A stretch of 64,000 nucleotides of DNA from Theocolax elegans (Eukaryota > Arthropoda > Insecta > Hymenoptera > Cerocephalidae): the NCBI GenBank assembly GCA_026168455.1, contig CM047426.1, forward strand, positions 64,060,488 through 64,124,487, in the 5' to 3' direction. The notes beneath the pieces are model-generated. The model saw only the letters and a list, made by a program, of their open reading frames with translations. It made no database searches and was not told the origin of the DNA. Positions 10,481 through 22,296 of this stretch are shown here, piece by piece. Position numbers and translations under genes: made by a program. The first letter of the stretch is position 1, and every line of letters begins with the position of its first letter.

Positions 10481-11250
10481 TCAAGTTACTCCTTACCGTA
10501 TTATAGCAGCCGCGCCGTAGACCCGAGGAACAGCCTCCGGAGCCGACGTCGTGAAGAGACGCCTCAGCAGCCAAGAAGCCACGAAGTAGAGAGAGACGGA
10601 GATAGCGACACGTACATGCATCCGCCGAGCAGCCACGACTCGTCAACCACGGCAGTAAGGTTCGTCGTCCATCTGGAAATAAACTCACGGATCTATTAGC
10701 CGATAATTAATAAGGAACGAGATTATAATTACCAAATAGCAGCCTCGTCGTCGCCAGCTCGTCGTCGCCAGTCGTCGTCGTCGTCGTCTCACTCGAACCA
10801 TAGCAGAACGCCAACAACAACATCAAGCCGCTCTCGCTGTAAGGCCGCGCTCGCACTGCGCGGAGACGGTCGCGACGCATGCGCGCGGCGCTCTCGCAGG
10901 ACGAAGGCACACAGAGAGCTCGGGAACACGGCCGTGACGAGACGTATAGAGGAGATTTCGTGAGCCGATCGACTGTTTCCCGTACGATAAGCGAGTCCGA
11001 GAGTGTGCACCGGGTGCAATTGAGAGCGAGAAATTATCTGTATAAGGTTGGTGCAAAGTGATATCCATACCCGTGTTCCTCTCCTCGTAAGGTGTGTGTG
11101 CCGCTATTCCCCTTTTCGCGTATTCGCACACGTGGCCGGCGTCGCCATTTTCGTCGATCGAGCGGATATTCGATCGAGCAACAGCTATATCGCCGCGCGT
11201 GAAATTATACTGAGCCAAATATCGAGCCCTCACGCCGTTATACTTAATTA
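10481..11250. other. GC/CpG-rich island, unassigned
   Basis: Markedly more GC- and CpG-rich than its surroundings, with a CGTCGTCGTC run (about 10745-10790) and CAACAACAACATCAAG. All frames contain short open stretches without recognisable domains. It could be the GC-rich U3/leader of an LTR element or a host 5' exon/promoter. Confidence 0.35.
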
Positions 11251-11259
11251 AGCGTTATT

Positions 11260-12022
11260 ATTAATAATTAGCAAGTGATAAAACACGCATCATTTTATAA
11301 AGTTGTAAAATTAAAAAATTTTACCGGATAAATTTAAGGAGAGGTTGTACCAATTACAGATTTCTGTATATGAGTTTTCCCGTTTCATGATACAGGAGAC
11401 GAAAGTTTGGTCAACATCTTTACGAGCGATGAGAACCTGCTACAACGCTCAGACTGAAGGCTGGTTCGCAATAGCGTGCTAGTAGGCGACATATTTGTCG
11501 TTAGAGGTTTTGCAACTGCTATAATAACATGTCTATTTCGGTTTCTACTTCGATCACATATCTAAAGACTGATTCTATCTGTTGACCAAAACTATCGGTC
11601 ATGTTTTTCTCTTTTAAATTAATAGACCGTAATAGGAACGGTCAAGATCAATTTAGTCTTGGATGAAAAAGGGTAGCGTAATCGATATATTGGCAGTTAA
11701 ACATTTCTTAAATTATTAATTTAGATACACATGAATTATGATTAAGATTTAGGAGCAGATTCTAGAATAAAATCTCTGTTTTGCCGGCTTACTTTCATTA
11801 ATTATTGTTCAAATTTGTCATAATTTGCCATTTGATCAAGGATTCCATGCAACGATGAATTTTCAAGATCTTTTTTATTAACCTTTAGAGGACCGGGATG
11901 ACTCTTGTAGGCGTCATATGTTTTTCATTAATTAAGCATACTTAAGTGGGTTTTGTAGAGATCGATAATAACTAAATAGATTTAGTTTTATGAATTTACA
12001 GATGAGTTACAATTATAAATGT
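11260..12022. other. AT-rich spacer with weak inverted motif
   Basis: No gene recognised. GACGAAAGTTTGGTCAAC (about 11399) is partly repeated inverted as GTTGACCAAAACTATCGGTC (about 11581), suggesting a decayed ~200-bp TIR element. Confidence 0.35.
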
Positions 12023-12026
12023 AACT

Positions 12027-12924
12027 TGTGACGTGGTATTCGCGAACCCGGTACACTTAATTATTTTTAATAATTAAAATTAACCGTTGGGCCGCGTTGC
12101 TCAATACCGCGCACACAAGTAATTTATTTTCCGAACTGCGGGCTGTCGCCAGGAACGCGAGTTCGCTGTGACGTACGGTATGGAGGATTCGGGCGATCCT
12201 CCTTGCCTCGACGCGATTTATATTAAATTAGGAATGTCGGCGGGAGCGGGGAGAACACAATGAACACACAATAATTAAAATAAAGATAAAAGAAATATTT
12301 ATTTTAATTAAATAATTAACAAAAGGCCATCCAGGCCGTGTGCCGCGACATAGGTTATCTCGCGCGGGCGGAAGTATCGGGAGTCAACCGGATCGAGATC
12401 CTCGCTTGTGGTTGACTCGACCCCGATCTCCGCTATTCAGGTACCGGCGTACACTCCCGATGTACACACTCTCATACACTCGGGGGAAGGGGGGGGGGAC
12501 GCACGGTAATATAAACAGGACTTACCGGGATGCGCCCCGTGGATGGCCCAGCCGATCCTTGTCCCTTTGGCCTCCTGGGCAACGGAGGCCGATATCGGCT
12601 GCGGTGGTGAAAGGCGGCCCTGTGCCGCGTCGAGTGCCTCGCGAACCGCGTCCGCACTCACTCACAACCCCGTCCTTTGACACTCATCAAATCACTCGCG
12701 GCTCACCTCGCGAGGATAATCCGGGTTCCTGACCGATGACTCTGCGCCACCCGCGCTTTATTAGCCGTAAACACTAGATTCGGCATCGGATAGATTTTTG
12801 TCCGCCGCAAAAATAAACAAGTGTCGTCGGTTGGCCTTGACATACGAAAGGCTCCGACGATTACAATTCGCGAATTTAAATACTCTATTCGTCGTGAATA
12901 GATTGTGTGACGATTTCCGTCACA
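12027..12924 (-). mobile_element. Solo LTR with 4-bp target duplication AACT
   Basis: Begins TGTGACGTGG and ends CGATTTCCGTCACA, with TGTGACG/CGTCACA as terminal inverted repeats. It is flanked by AACT at 12023-12026 and 12925-12928. The sequence is the reverse-complement homologue of the LTR at 26199-27019. Since that copy is followed by a primer-binding-like sequence on the plus strand, this one lies on the minus strand. No internal region is present, so it is a solo LTR left by LTR-LTR recombination. Confidence 0.85.
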
Positions 12925-13145
12925 AACTTGCGTGCGTAACGGTAGACCAAAAGACGGCAGAACAATATGTCGTCTTACAAGAGGCAATAGTTAAAAGTAT
13001 TATTATATTATAAAAGAGACCAACTAACCTGAAAGTGGTAAGATGATTAAAAATTATTAAATAATAATTACAATACTATAATTATTCAAGTTAAATATAC
13101 TATATGTATGTATTATGCAGTGTTGGTTTCGGAAATAATGAAGTT

Positions 13146-13149
<4 letters not shown>

Positions 13150-13221
<72 letters not shown>
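13150..13221. repeat. (TA)n microsatellite
   Basis: About 36 uninterrupted TA units directly upstream of the LTR end of the next element. Confidence 0.95.
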
Positions 13222-13224
<3 letters not shown>

Positions 13225-13829
13225 ATCCCTATTTCTCCTGAACTCTACCTTCTATCGTCCTGAGGGTTGGAAGAATCCCTTACAAATTGGCGCTCAACTA
13301 GTAACAGAAATAGGGATAAATTAAATTAGTAAAATTCAAATTGGTGTAATAACAAGATGACACCGCGAAAACATGCTTAAGTAACTGATCACAATGTGGA
13401 AAAATGCTGCAACAACTAATTGATGAACTGATGACGAAGCTTCTTCAGTTATGGAACGACCGGACAACCATGGCCCAAAAGAATGAGTTTTTTTTTAAAA
13501 GAAGTAAATAAGCTGATGGTAATAAATAGATTACTCGTAACAAAAATAAAAAATGCAGGTATCGATGAGGATGTATAAATGAGAGTATGCGAAACTATGG
13601 ACAACGAGACAAATACGGAAAATCTGACGGACACGTTAAAATCTGTTTCGATGTCTTACGCTCAATCGGATATATCAGGTAGTGTGAATAGAAATTAATT
13701 CAATAAAAATAATATTGTAAGTAATGATCAACAAGACGAGAGCGCGGGAAGCGTAGAATTCGAAAGAGCTTCGTGTGAAAGTGATAATAGGCGTTCAGAA
13801 AAAACTAACGAACTTGTATGGGGGTTACT

Positions 13830-14345
13830 AGATCATTTTATATCTATTCAAATTAATTTGACAATGCCAACTTTTGATGCAGGGAAAAATAATCCCATTG
13901 AATTTATGAAAAAAATTTTAAAATTATTGTGACAAAAAAAAGTTTTCAGCTGATCAAAAAATGCAAATAATATCAGAAGCACTTTTGGGTCGTGCAAAGA
14001 CATGGTTTGAAAGGGGTTTGCCACCATTCGATGATTATTTTGATTTTAAAGATAAGCTTATGACAGAGATTTATTCTATTGAAGTGCGGATGCGATCAAA
14101 AGAAGAATGGTATGCAAAACACTTTCGTGCATAAGATCGTTCATTATCTAAATATTTTAACGAACAGGTTCGCGCAGCAAGGCATTTTGATTTCGGTATG
14201 AAAAATTATGAAATAAATTTTAATCTAATAAAGCAATTACTACAGCAAGTTCATGATATTTTGTCAACTATCGATTATATTGATACAGACAGAATATCGC
14301 AAACTCTGTCAAGACTTGATTTTTCTCCTAGCTATAGAAACTTAA

Positions 14346-14350
<5 letters not shown>
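13830..14350 (+). pseudogene. gypsy gag remnant
   Basis: Reading through stops and small shifts gives capsid-like sequence: MPTFDAGKNNPIEFM, then ADQKMQIISEALLGRAKTWF and KYFNEQVRAARHFD. This pattern is typical of insect Ty3/gypsy Gag proteins. At least two stops interrupt it (near 13933 and 14134). It is followed by a (TAA)n run that has expanded within the coding part. Confidence 0.65.

Positions 14351-14351
<1 letters not shown>

Positions 14352-14408
<57 letters not shown>
14352..14408. repeat. (TAA)n microsatellite
   Basis: About 19 TAA/ATA units inside the former gag region. Confidence 0.95.
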
Positions 14409-14409
<1 letters not shown>

Positions 14410-14610
14410 GTATAACAGATGAAAATTTTAAACAAAATTATGGAAATGGTTTGCATGCAGGAAATAAACAAAATTACGTGAATAGATCGGGATAACATCG
14501 TGAATACAATACAATAATAATCACAGTTAAAGTAGCGCCTTTAGACAAGCATTGCAATATAATGGAAAGAATCATAATAGCGAGGATGAAAGCCTCGATA
14601 GTCTCGCAAT

Positions 14611-14883
14611 TTGCATCATGTCGATTTAGCGGTAAATACGATAAATAAACATGTAAATATCGGGATACTATATAAGTCGAATCAGGCAGAATTCATACAT
14701 GATCTATGTTATGATGTTGAACTAGATGAAGGAATAGAAATCAAACATCCAGAAGCTTGTCTTGTTTGTCCTCAAATTCGTGCACGTATTCTAAATCGCG
14801 ATACAATTATTTTGATGGACAGTGGTAGTGAAGTATCTTGTGTTTCCGAGATGTATTATAATGTTTTAAAAACAGAAGTGTAG
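14611..14883 (+). pseudogene. gypsy aspartic protease remnant
   Basis: A 90-codon open stretch containing the retropepsin active-site motif in LMDSGSEVSCVSE (about 14812-14850), preceded by EACLVCPQIRARI. The protease would cleave the Gag-Pol polyprotein. The usual ILG motif and flap are missing after the stop at 14883. A little further on the DNA still reads FLVIPGLIL (about 14992-15020), the normal bridge to RT, before the next insertion. Confidence 0.65.
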
Positions 14884-15034
14884 AGTTACCCGTAAGCAAT
14901 TTATGTATACAAGTTGCTATCGGCAACGAAGCGACCTCCGTTCGTAAACAAATTAGTTTATCAATAGAAATCAAGGATCGTGTATTTAGTTATTAATTTT
15001 TAGTCATTCCCGGACTGATTTTGAAAGTAATAGT

Positions 15035-16661
15035 CACGCGCGTAAAAATCGGTGAAATCAGACAACTTTGCACAAGTTTGAAGTTTCGTTAAGTTTTCTC
15101 AAGTTATATAATGAGACTGAATACTTAAGTATTCGTTGTTTAAGAAAACTTAGTACAGCTTTTTACAATTATGCAAAATTGTATACAATCATTCGCTACA
15201 AGTTTATCCAAGTTGGCAGACGATGTGCAATATAGCTTCATTACTCGCACTCTCTGAAAACTTGCTGCAAGTTTTACAAACATAAAAATACATTTTTATG
15301 TACTTAATTAACTTCCCAGAAGTTTACATAAATTTATTACTAGTTAAAAAACATTTTGGCATTTCTTTAAACTTGAAATAAGTACTCGCGTAAAAATCAA
15401 AACTATTGGCAACATTTTTCCAATATGTTGATGGTATTTAGGACACACATCATGTATGAGGCAGCTGATTGCTGGTTCATTGTCTTTTTTAATGTCATGT
15501 AATGCAGCTTTGTCTTGCACAGCCCCTACTTAAAAAATCTCTGAATTAATGAAAATATGATGTCGGACGTACTGCGCCGCGCAGAATTTGTGAAGCGGTT
15601 ACATATCAAACTGAAGTTGGTTAGATGACAAACTGTAGTTGGTTTGTTTATCAAAAGACAACGTTAAGACGATCGCTCTCGTTTGACAATAGGGAAAACC
15701 AACTTATTATTCCTATATATTCCTCTATATATTTTCCTTAATTCAGCAGTTGACCGTTAAATTCGTCGCGGAAGTCATATTTCTAACCTGGCAAATGTGG
15801 TGCGTCAATCGAGCAACATGGAAATCATCGCTTTCGAGGATTTGAAATCCAGACTTGATGGGGGGAGCGTCGGAATATCGGGACCTGGAAATTCAAATCC
15901 GATTGCACTTTTTATCAGATAAGTCCTCCTTTCTTTAGTATTTCATAAACATAGTGATTGTGCATATTTTTTACTATCGATTAAATTAAAAAAATAGATA
16001 CTTTGTGTTTTCGTAATATTTTTTTCAGGTTGGACGATTTTAAAGGGACGGTCAACAGCTTTTCCGTGCGTAGAAGCATCGGTGCGAGTCACCAATCGCC
16101 ACTACTGAAAGCTAGTGTTATATTTCAAAAGTTAAATATTTTTTTCTATAATAATATTAATAGAATGTAAAAATTTTAATTGCCCTGAAAATAATATTAG
16201 TGTAAAAATAAGAATTAAAACTTAAAGAAACTTGTTATAAACTTACCTAACTTGTGACAACATTAGCTTAGAAATTTAATACATACATTAAAGACAATAA
16301 AAACTTAAAAAAATGTATCGCAAATTTAACAGAACTTGCCAAAAGTCATTTAATCCTTGATAAGTTGTTGGAAGTTTAGCTTAAAAACTTGATAAAAGTA
16401 TTAAAATCGATAAAAACTTGAAAGCATCAATCGAAAATATGCATAACTTGTTAAAACTAAGAATAATTTGTGGCGACTTTACATTAAGACGATAAAAATC
16501 TAAAAAATCTACTGTGAATTTGACAGAACTTGCTAAAACTTACGCGAAACTTTAATACATCAAAAAAAAATCATGCATTGTGTCTCATTACAAAAGTTGT
16601 GGTAAGTTTACAAAATGAGAAACTTATGAAAAGTTGTCCGCAACTTCTTGATTTTTGCGTG
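15035..16661. mobile_element. TIR DNA transposon, non-autonomous, with captured-exon-like core
   Basis: Inserted in the gypsy element. The left end is CACGC(GCGT)AAAAATC and the right end GATTTTTGCGTG, imperfect terminal inverted repeats. Both flanks are crowded with AACTTG/CAAGTT-type hexamers in both orientations, like subterminal transposase-binding repeats. The centre (about 15540-16170) is different: more GC-rich, with a candidate two-exon reading frame. No transposase was recognised and no clear target duplication was found. Confidence 0.55.
15818..16168 (+). pseudogene. Two-exon-like segment inside the TIR element
   Basis: An ATG at 15818 opens a frame (MEIIAFEDLKSRLDGGSVGI...) to 15918. 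There the sequence CAG-ATAAGT looks like a donor whose G is mutated (expected GTAAGT). After 110 bp a polypyrimidine tract and TTTTTTCAG precede 16029, which resumes in the same frame as LDDFKGTVNSFSVRRSIGAS and ends at about 16168. I do not recognise the protein. It may be a piece of the element's own transposase gene or a captured host fragment. Confidence 0.4.
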
Positions 16662-16789
16662 GGTAAATATAGGCAATTTAAAAAAAAAATCAATTGTAAA
16701 ATTTATAGCACATATATCACTTCGAGACGAATAGTTAAATGATTTGAATGACTTGCGTTCTTCCAAAATGGTGACGAATTTATAACTTC

Positions 16790-17460
16790 TCTAAAAAAAC
16801 AAGAACTCACCGAATCTTGAATTTTGTGAGAACGCGGGATTGATTTATTGTAAATTAAAAAATAATAACGAGTGGAAACTCGTGATTCCACGCAAATTTT
16901 TGCAGAAGTTACTGAACGAAATTCACATTCAGCTCAGATACGTGGGTAGTTTAAAGCTATATAATTATTTAAATCAATTTTTTTATTGGCGAAATCGTTT
17001 ACAAGAGGGTGTGACATTTGTTAAAGAGTTAAATATTTAAACATGCGTATGGAAGGTCCATACGATTTTTAAAGGCTATATATTCAAAAATTTGCTTACT
17101 GTTAATTTTTATGGACCGCTGCGGAGCTCAGCCTCGGGACTCCAGTATATGTTTGTTCTCCAGAACGTATTTTCAAAATTTGTAATATTATATCCCATTG
17201 GTCGAGCAACTACCCAGATTTGTCTTTCGAAATTAACAAAACATTATTTTAAAGACGTTGAAAAACCGGAACGTATATTATTGAATAATGGTACTCCATA
17301 TGGTTCGCCTAAGTGGAAGACGACTCTCGAATCTTGTGGAATCGCGGTTTTATACTCGTCAGTGCGACACCCGCAGTCAAATCCGGTTGAACGCACAATA
17401 CTTCAGCTTGGGCGTTTATTTAGAACATATTGCGTAAAAAAATACGTTACATTCTGGTAA
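16790..17460 (+). pseudogene. gypsy integrase remnant
   Basis: Two stretches: 16840-17040, the zinc-binding region (PRKFLQKLLNEIHIQLRYVG), and 17092-17460, the catalytic core. The core retains the family layout (FYGPLRSSASGLQYMFV, FSKFVILYPIGRATT, RHPQSNPVER), but two catalytic Asp positions read Asn (NFYGPL and LLNNGTPY). The protein is therefore inactive even apart from the stops. Confidence 0.75.
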
Positions 17461-17471
17461 GCCTGTAAAGG

Positions 17472-17609
17472 AATAGTATATAACGATACGAGTGTGCGAA
17501 GCAAGCGATACAAGAACTCGTCTTTTTGCCACCCTCGCTTCGTTCGGGCGGCAAATGCGACTCGTGCGTGAATCGCCTGCTTCGCACACTCGTATCGCAA
17601 TATACTATT
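17472..17609. mobile_element. 138-bp palindromic MITE
   Basis: Ends AATAGTATAT and ATATACTATT, with long inverted matches such as GATACGAGTGTGCGAAGCA on both sides of a short loop. It interrupts the gypsy integrase frame. Confidence 0.8.
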
Positions 17610-17649
17610 TAAGTTATTTCCTACGATTAAATTCGCGCCGATTAAGCAT

Positions 17650-17965
17650 GACATTCAAATTCAAATAGTAAACGAAAAACTTACACAGGCTTTTGAAAAT
17701 CAGTGTAAAATACAAAAAAAAAATTAGTCAACTTAACCTTGATATCGGAGACCTTGTATTACTTAGAATACCTCATCTTTCGGACGCTATGTAGAAGCGT
17801 ATTTATAAATTCTTTCATATGTACGAAGGTCCTTTCTTGATAGGAAAGAAAATAGGAAATAATGCTTTTGAAATAGTAGATCCGAAGAACAAACAAAAAA
17901 TAAGAGGTGTATTTAAGGGGACCAGCCTGTGTTCAACTTGCAAAAAAAAATGATCAATAATTTAT
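17650..17965 (+). pseudogene. gypsy integrase C-terminus
   Basis: Reads DIGDLVLLRIPHLSDAM, then a GPY/F-type module (FFHMYEGPFLIGKKIGNNAF) and a conserved ending with KIRGVF. One stop lies near 17792. This continues the integrase interrupted by the MITE. Confidence 0.6.
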
Positions 17966-18117
17966 ATATTATATTTTATTGAAATATATTTTATTGAAAT
18001 ATTACACCTCAAAATACTTAATATTACTTCAGTTATACGTACTTTACTTTTTATTGTATTTTACAGATTGTCGAAACCTATCTCATGACCAGATCACGGG
18101 ATTGGGATGAGGTCCCT

Positions 18118-18372
18118 GGCGGAAGTATTCTTTGTATATTTTCGTACATTTCTGTATCTTTCCGTACATTTTGGAACATTTTCATATATTTCCGTACATT
18201 TCTGTAGATGTCTGTACATTTCTGTACATTTCTGTACATTTCTGTACATTTTTATCAGTTTTAGACTTTTTTGCAAAAATGTACAGAAATGTACAGAAAT
18301 CTACAAAAATGTACGGAAATGTACAGAAATGTGTGAATATGTACGGGAATGTACAAGAATGTACAAGGATAT
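18118..18372. repeat. Hairpin minisatellite, TGTACATTTC units, locus 1
   Basis: About a dozen 10-bp units TGTACATTTC on the left and the complementary GTACAGAAAT units on the right, arranged head-to-head around a non-repeated core TATCAGTTTTAGACTTTTTT (about 18253-18272). The left edge is CTGGCGGAAGTATTC. The same core, array and edge recur at 24235-24459. Confidence 0.9.
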
Positions 18373-18489
18373 GAGCTCAACAATTTCGAATAAAGAAATA
18401 TTAAATTTTATTCATTTCAATTAGAAATAAGCCAGAATTAATAAAGGAATAACTATAAATCAAACTGCAATAATTGGCAATTGTTTTTT

Positions 18490-18790
18490 TTTTTAAACTA
18501 TATTTATGAAGCATTAATCTCCAATACAGGCTTCTGGTACATTTATTATATAATTCTTATTATTAACATTCATTAAAATACATTGCGTGTACAAATCTTT
18601 TATTTTACAATATTCAAGGTTGTCGTGGTAAATTTCACATTCCTTTACATGTCTCAATGCAGAGCAAATACTTCCATTTATTTTAATTTTTGAGAAAATA
18701 ATTATAATTTTTTGTTCCTTTTTTTTGTAACAGCGTATATGTTTTTTATTTATTATATTAAAATTTTGTTTCTGTCCGTCCTTCCGTCCG
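18490..18790 (-). other. Unrecognised minus-strand open segment
   Basis: About 60 codons ending in a stop at 18514 (CSALRHVKECEIYHDNLEY and VNNKNYIINVPEACIGD), with four cysteines. The longer open frame upstream is only (TC)n repeat. I do not recognise the protein. It could be a terminal exon of an unknown gene or transposon. Confidence 0.25.
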
Positions 18791-18792
18791 TC

Positions 18793-18900
18793 CGTCCGTC
18801 CGTCCGAGAGCGGGAGAGCGAGAGAGCGAAAGAGCGAACGAGAGAGAGAGAGAACGAGAGAGCGAGAGAGAGAACGAGCGAGCGAGAGAGAGAACGAGCG

Positions 18901-18941
<41 letters not shown>

Positions 18942-18970
18942 AGAGAGAGAACGAGTGAGAGAGAGAGAGA
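18793..18970. repeat. (GA)n microsatellite at LINE-I 3' side
   Basis: Impure GA/GAGC array, preceded by CCGT repeats, directly abutting the GATT tail of LINE-I. Confidence 0.95.
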
Positions 18971-19257
18971 GATTGATTGATTGATTGATTGAATGGCTTT
19001 ATTTGGCCTTTGGGATTTAAACCCCGTAGGCACTCATGTACATAATACAATTTGCTAAATAAACTATTAACAATAAATAAAATAACAAAAAAAAAAATAT
19101 GTACAACTATAATAACAATAATAACAATAATAAAATCAAGTGAGCTATAAAATCGATAAAATAAAAATAAAATACAATAAATAATTCAACAATAAAAATA
19201 ATAATAATAAAGCAAAACAATGGATATACTATTATAATATCTAAATAACTAAATAAC

Positions 19258-22200
19258 CTATACGAGGCGAGGGATACGCGGTGGGGTTATCCCCTCATGT
19301 TGCATCCTGGTGTCCCAGGCAGTCTGGTCGAGTCCAAACAAATAGTGAAATAGCGAGTCTTTGAATTTGGCGATGGATGATTTATCAAATGTATGTGGAG
19401 GGAGTTCATTTATGATCTTGGATGAGGTGATGATGAACGATTTATTTAAAGCCTCCGTACGAGGTGGAAGGTAATTTAATGATTTTATTTGTTGACGAGT
19501 GGAAGTGCGGTGATTATGTTGCGAGGTGTTTAGTTTAATGAAATGGTTTGCCAGGTAACTAGGAGAATTGTGACAGATGATACTAAAAGCAAGTGAACCG
19601 ATGATGTATGAGCGCCTGGACTCGACTGATAACCACCTGAGACCTAACCTATACGGAGTGACGTGCTCTCTCCTCGGTATGTCACCCCACACGAACCGTA
19701 CACAAGCATTCAATAGTCTTTGTAATTTAAGATTTCTGGTCTGGTCAACATCGTCATAGACCGCACACGCATAATCAAAGTGAGGAAAGACAAGTGCCTC
19801 TACCAGTCTTTTCCTGAGACCACGTGATAAGGTTTTTCTATAGTATCGTAATGAGTGTAAAACACCATGCACACGACTCGATATAGATGACACTTGCCTT
19901 GCCCAATCAAGAGATGGAGTAATCGTGATCCCGAGCGACTTAACCTCACATTCATACTTCAAAAAGTCCATTTCCAATTTTACCTTAGGGGCAGTGTTCA
20001 AGTCGATACGCGATAAAAAAGCCTGGCTACCCAGAATCATAACCTTCGTTTTTTTAACATTTAACTTAAGTCCGTTATTGTGAGCCCATAGGGCTATTGC
20101 ATTTGCATCCTGAGTAATACGCTGTACTCCCATTTCAAATTCCGCAGGAAAAAACGAATGGTAGACCTGGGCATCGTCGGCAAACAGCATATATTTGCTG
20201 TGTGTGAGTACTTTCGGCAGATCGTTAATGAAAATAGAAAAAAGAATCGGGCCAAGAACACTGCCCTGAGGCACACCAGCATTAATTTTCAGCCAATCTG
20301 AGCGCTCACCAGATTCATTCTCCACGGCATGCATGCGACCTACAAGATACCGATAAAACCATGTAAGCACGTTATCGGAACAACCAATATCACTTAATTT
20401 TTTAATTAATTTATCATGGGGTACCGTGTCGAAAGCCTTGGAGAAATCAAACAGGACAAGAATCGTGATCTTCCTGGCATCAATTGCTCTCCTGACATCA
20501 TCAATGACTCCCAGGAGTGCCGTCTGGGTACTGTGTCCCCTGCGGAAACCTGCCTGTCTCTCAGTGAGGATATTATTCTCCTCAAGGTATTCAGAAAATT
20601 GATTGTGCACTAGTCTTTCTAAGATCTTTGAGAGTTCACAAAGCTTTGCTATCGGCCTTGTGTCAGAACACGATTCCATCCTGCTCGACTTCGCCAAAGG
20701 AAACAGCAGCACCCTCTTCCAGTATTCAGGATAATATCCAGTTCAAAGCATATAATTAAAAACATCCACGAGGTGCAGAGTTAATTGAGGCTCTAATAAC
20801 TTAAGCATTTCTACGGATATGCCATCAATCCCCACTGCCCTCGAGGACGCTCCCCGAATTGCGTTCTGAACTTCTTTAGTAGTGATATTGGAGAATTGAA
20901 AAGATGAGGAGGAGGGTGATAAAGGACATGAATTACATAAAATGGTTGAAAAAGACTGAATGGACAATGGCTGTACGTGATTTGAGACAGATGCGTAATA
21001 ATTGTTAAGCTGTTGTAAGGTGAATAAATTAAGTGGCGATGGATTTGTCTTAGTACTAAGACCCATGCTTTTCAGGCATTTCCAGGACCTTTTGGGATCG
21101 TTTGCCCTGTCAAGTTTATTTGCCACGAAGTGAAATTTACTCGAGTTTACAGCATTCGAGACATGATTTCTGAGCCCTTTATAAACTTTGTAATCTTCAC
21201 TCAAACCAGTAGTACGAAATCTCTCGAAAGCTGTATTTCTGTCCTTGATTATCAGTTTAATGTCCCTGGTAATCCATGGCTTGTGCTTTATTTTTATAGA
21301 ATATGACTTGATTGGTGCTAACAAATCAAATGTCGAAAGAATTGCTTTATTTATGAGTGATACATTTTTTGAAATAGTGATATGATTTATATTTGATGAA
21401 TGATTTTGATATGAGAGCAGACCGTGATGGTGGTTAAATAAGGACAAATCTGTAGAATTATGCTGATCAGGCCTATGAGGACTAGATGATTGTGATGAAG
21501 ACAAATAGTTGATAGATGAGGTGAATGTGGTTGCGAGGTTATGAAGGTTGATCTCTCCCAGATTTCGTTTTCCAAATACCCTCACGTCTGACGGCGTGTT
21601 AGCAATCCTTTAAGTAATGCTTATAGCATCATGACCTGCTGCAAAAGGAGCTGTTGTTTTAATATATTCGTAATCGGGCATTGGTTCACGAACTAGGAAG
21701 AGATCTAACCATGTATGAGATGGCCCGCCCGACGTCATTGAATGGTGTGTTGGCTCTGACCGGATGAGTGTAAGTCCCAGTGCTGATATGCTTTCTCTAA
21801 ACTTATTTGCCATAGCACTAGAGGAATTCATGTCAATATTGAAATCCCCAGTGACTACGACGTATTTGTATCTCGGTAGTATGTCCGACAAAATCTCGAA
21901 GAATTCTGTAGGGTAGGTGGCTGTTGGCCTGCGATATACCACCGCCAACACTAAAGAGTCAGCCTTACCCGTCAAACATAAAATTAAAAATTCCGGAGTA
22001 TTGGAGAAAACCGGTTCAGAGTGCGCGATGACCTTCACTCCAAAACTTTCCCGGACATAAGCCGCCACACCACCCCCCTCCTTACCCTCTCTATCCAAGC
22101 GATGCAAAGTATATCCTGTTAATTTAACAATTTCTGAGGAATCATGCTTAGTAAGGATGGTTTCTGTGATTGCAATGACATCGTGAGAGGCCGGGTGAAC

Positions 22201-22296
22201 CAATGCTTCAATGGATGAAAAATGTGTTTTGAGTCTATTGATATTTGAATGGAAAATGGAAAATGATTTTGATGATTTGGCCCGACCAGCCCTGTC
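19258..22296 (-). pseudogene. LINE-I ORF2: endonuclease/reverse transcriptase
   Basis: About 1010 codons in one frame. The APE-type endonuclease is at about 22290-21610 (NINRLKTHF, DVIAITET, GDFNIDMN, HTWLDLFLV, GHDAISIT) and the RT at about 21000-19700 (RPIAKLCELSKILERLV, GFRRGHSTQTALL, FDFSKAFDTVPH, GVPQGSVLGPILF, FADD at 20173-20184). A C-terminal region follows. Only two nonsense codons break it (near 21610 and 20743), so it was active fairly recently. The frame starts directly after the ORF1 UGA at 22297, in phase, with no ATG in its first ~35 codons. It nicks DNA and copies its RNA at the target. Confidence 0.88.

Larger units (their letters stand above)
13222..17965 (+). mobile_element. 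Decayed Ty3/gypsy retrotransposon
   Basis: A plus-strand LTR retrotransposon. The end of its 5' LTR (CCCTTACA, ending 13284) is followed by the primer-binding-like TGGCGCTCAAC (13288-13298). In order it has a gag remnant (about 13830-14350), a protease remnant (14611-14883), a foreign TIR element where RT/RNase H should be (15035-16661), an integrase remnant (16790-17460), a small palindromic MITE (17472-17609) and the integrase C-terminus (about 17650-17965). No 3' LTR was identified. Stops and frameshifts are frequent, so the copy is old. Confidence 0.75.

Noticed and set aside
15035..16661. 8-bp target duplication (GTAATAGT versus GGTAAATA)
   Set aside because: The match is too poor to claim; the element ends may be off by a few bases.
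18758..19050. Long Ser/Leu-Arg open frames over the GA arrays (also at 23621-23865 and 46320-46580)
   Set aside because: They are translations of (TC)n/(GA)n microsatellite, open in several frames by composition only.
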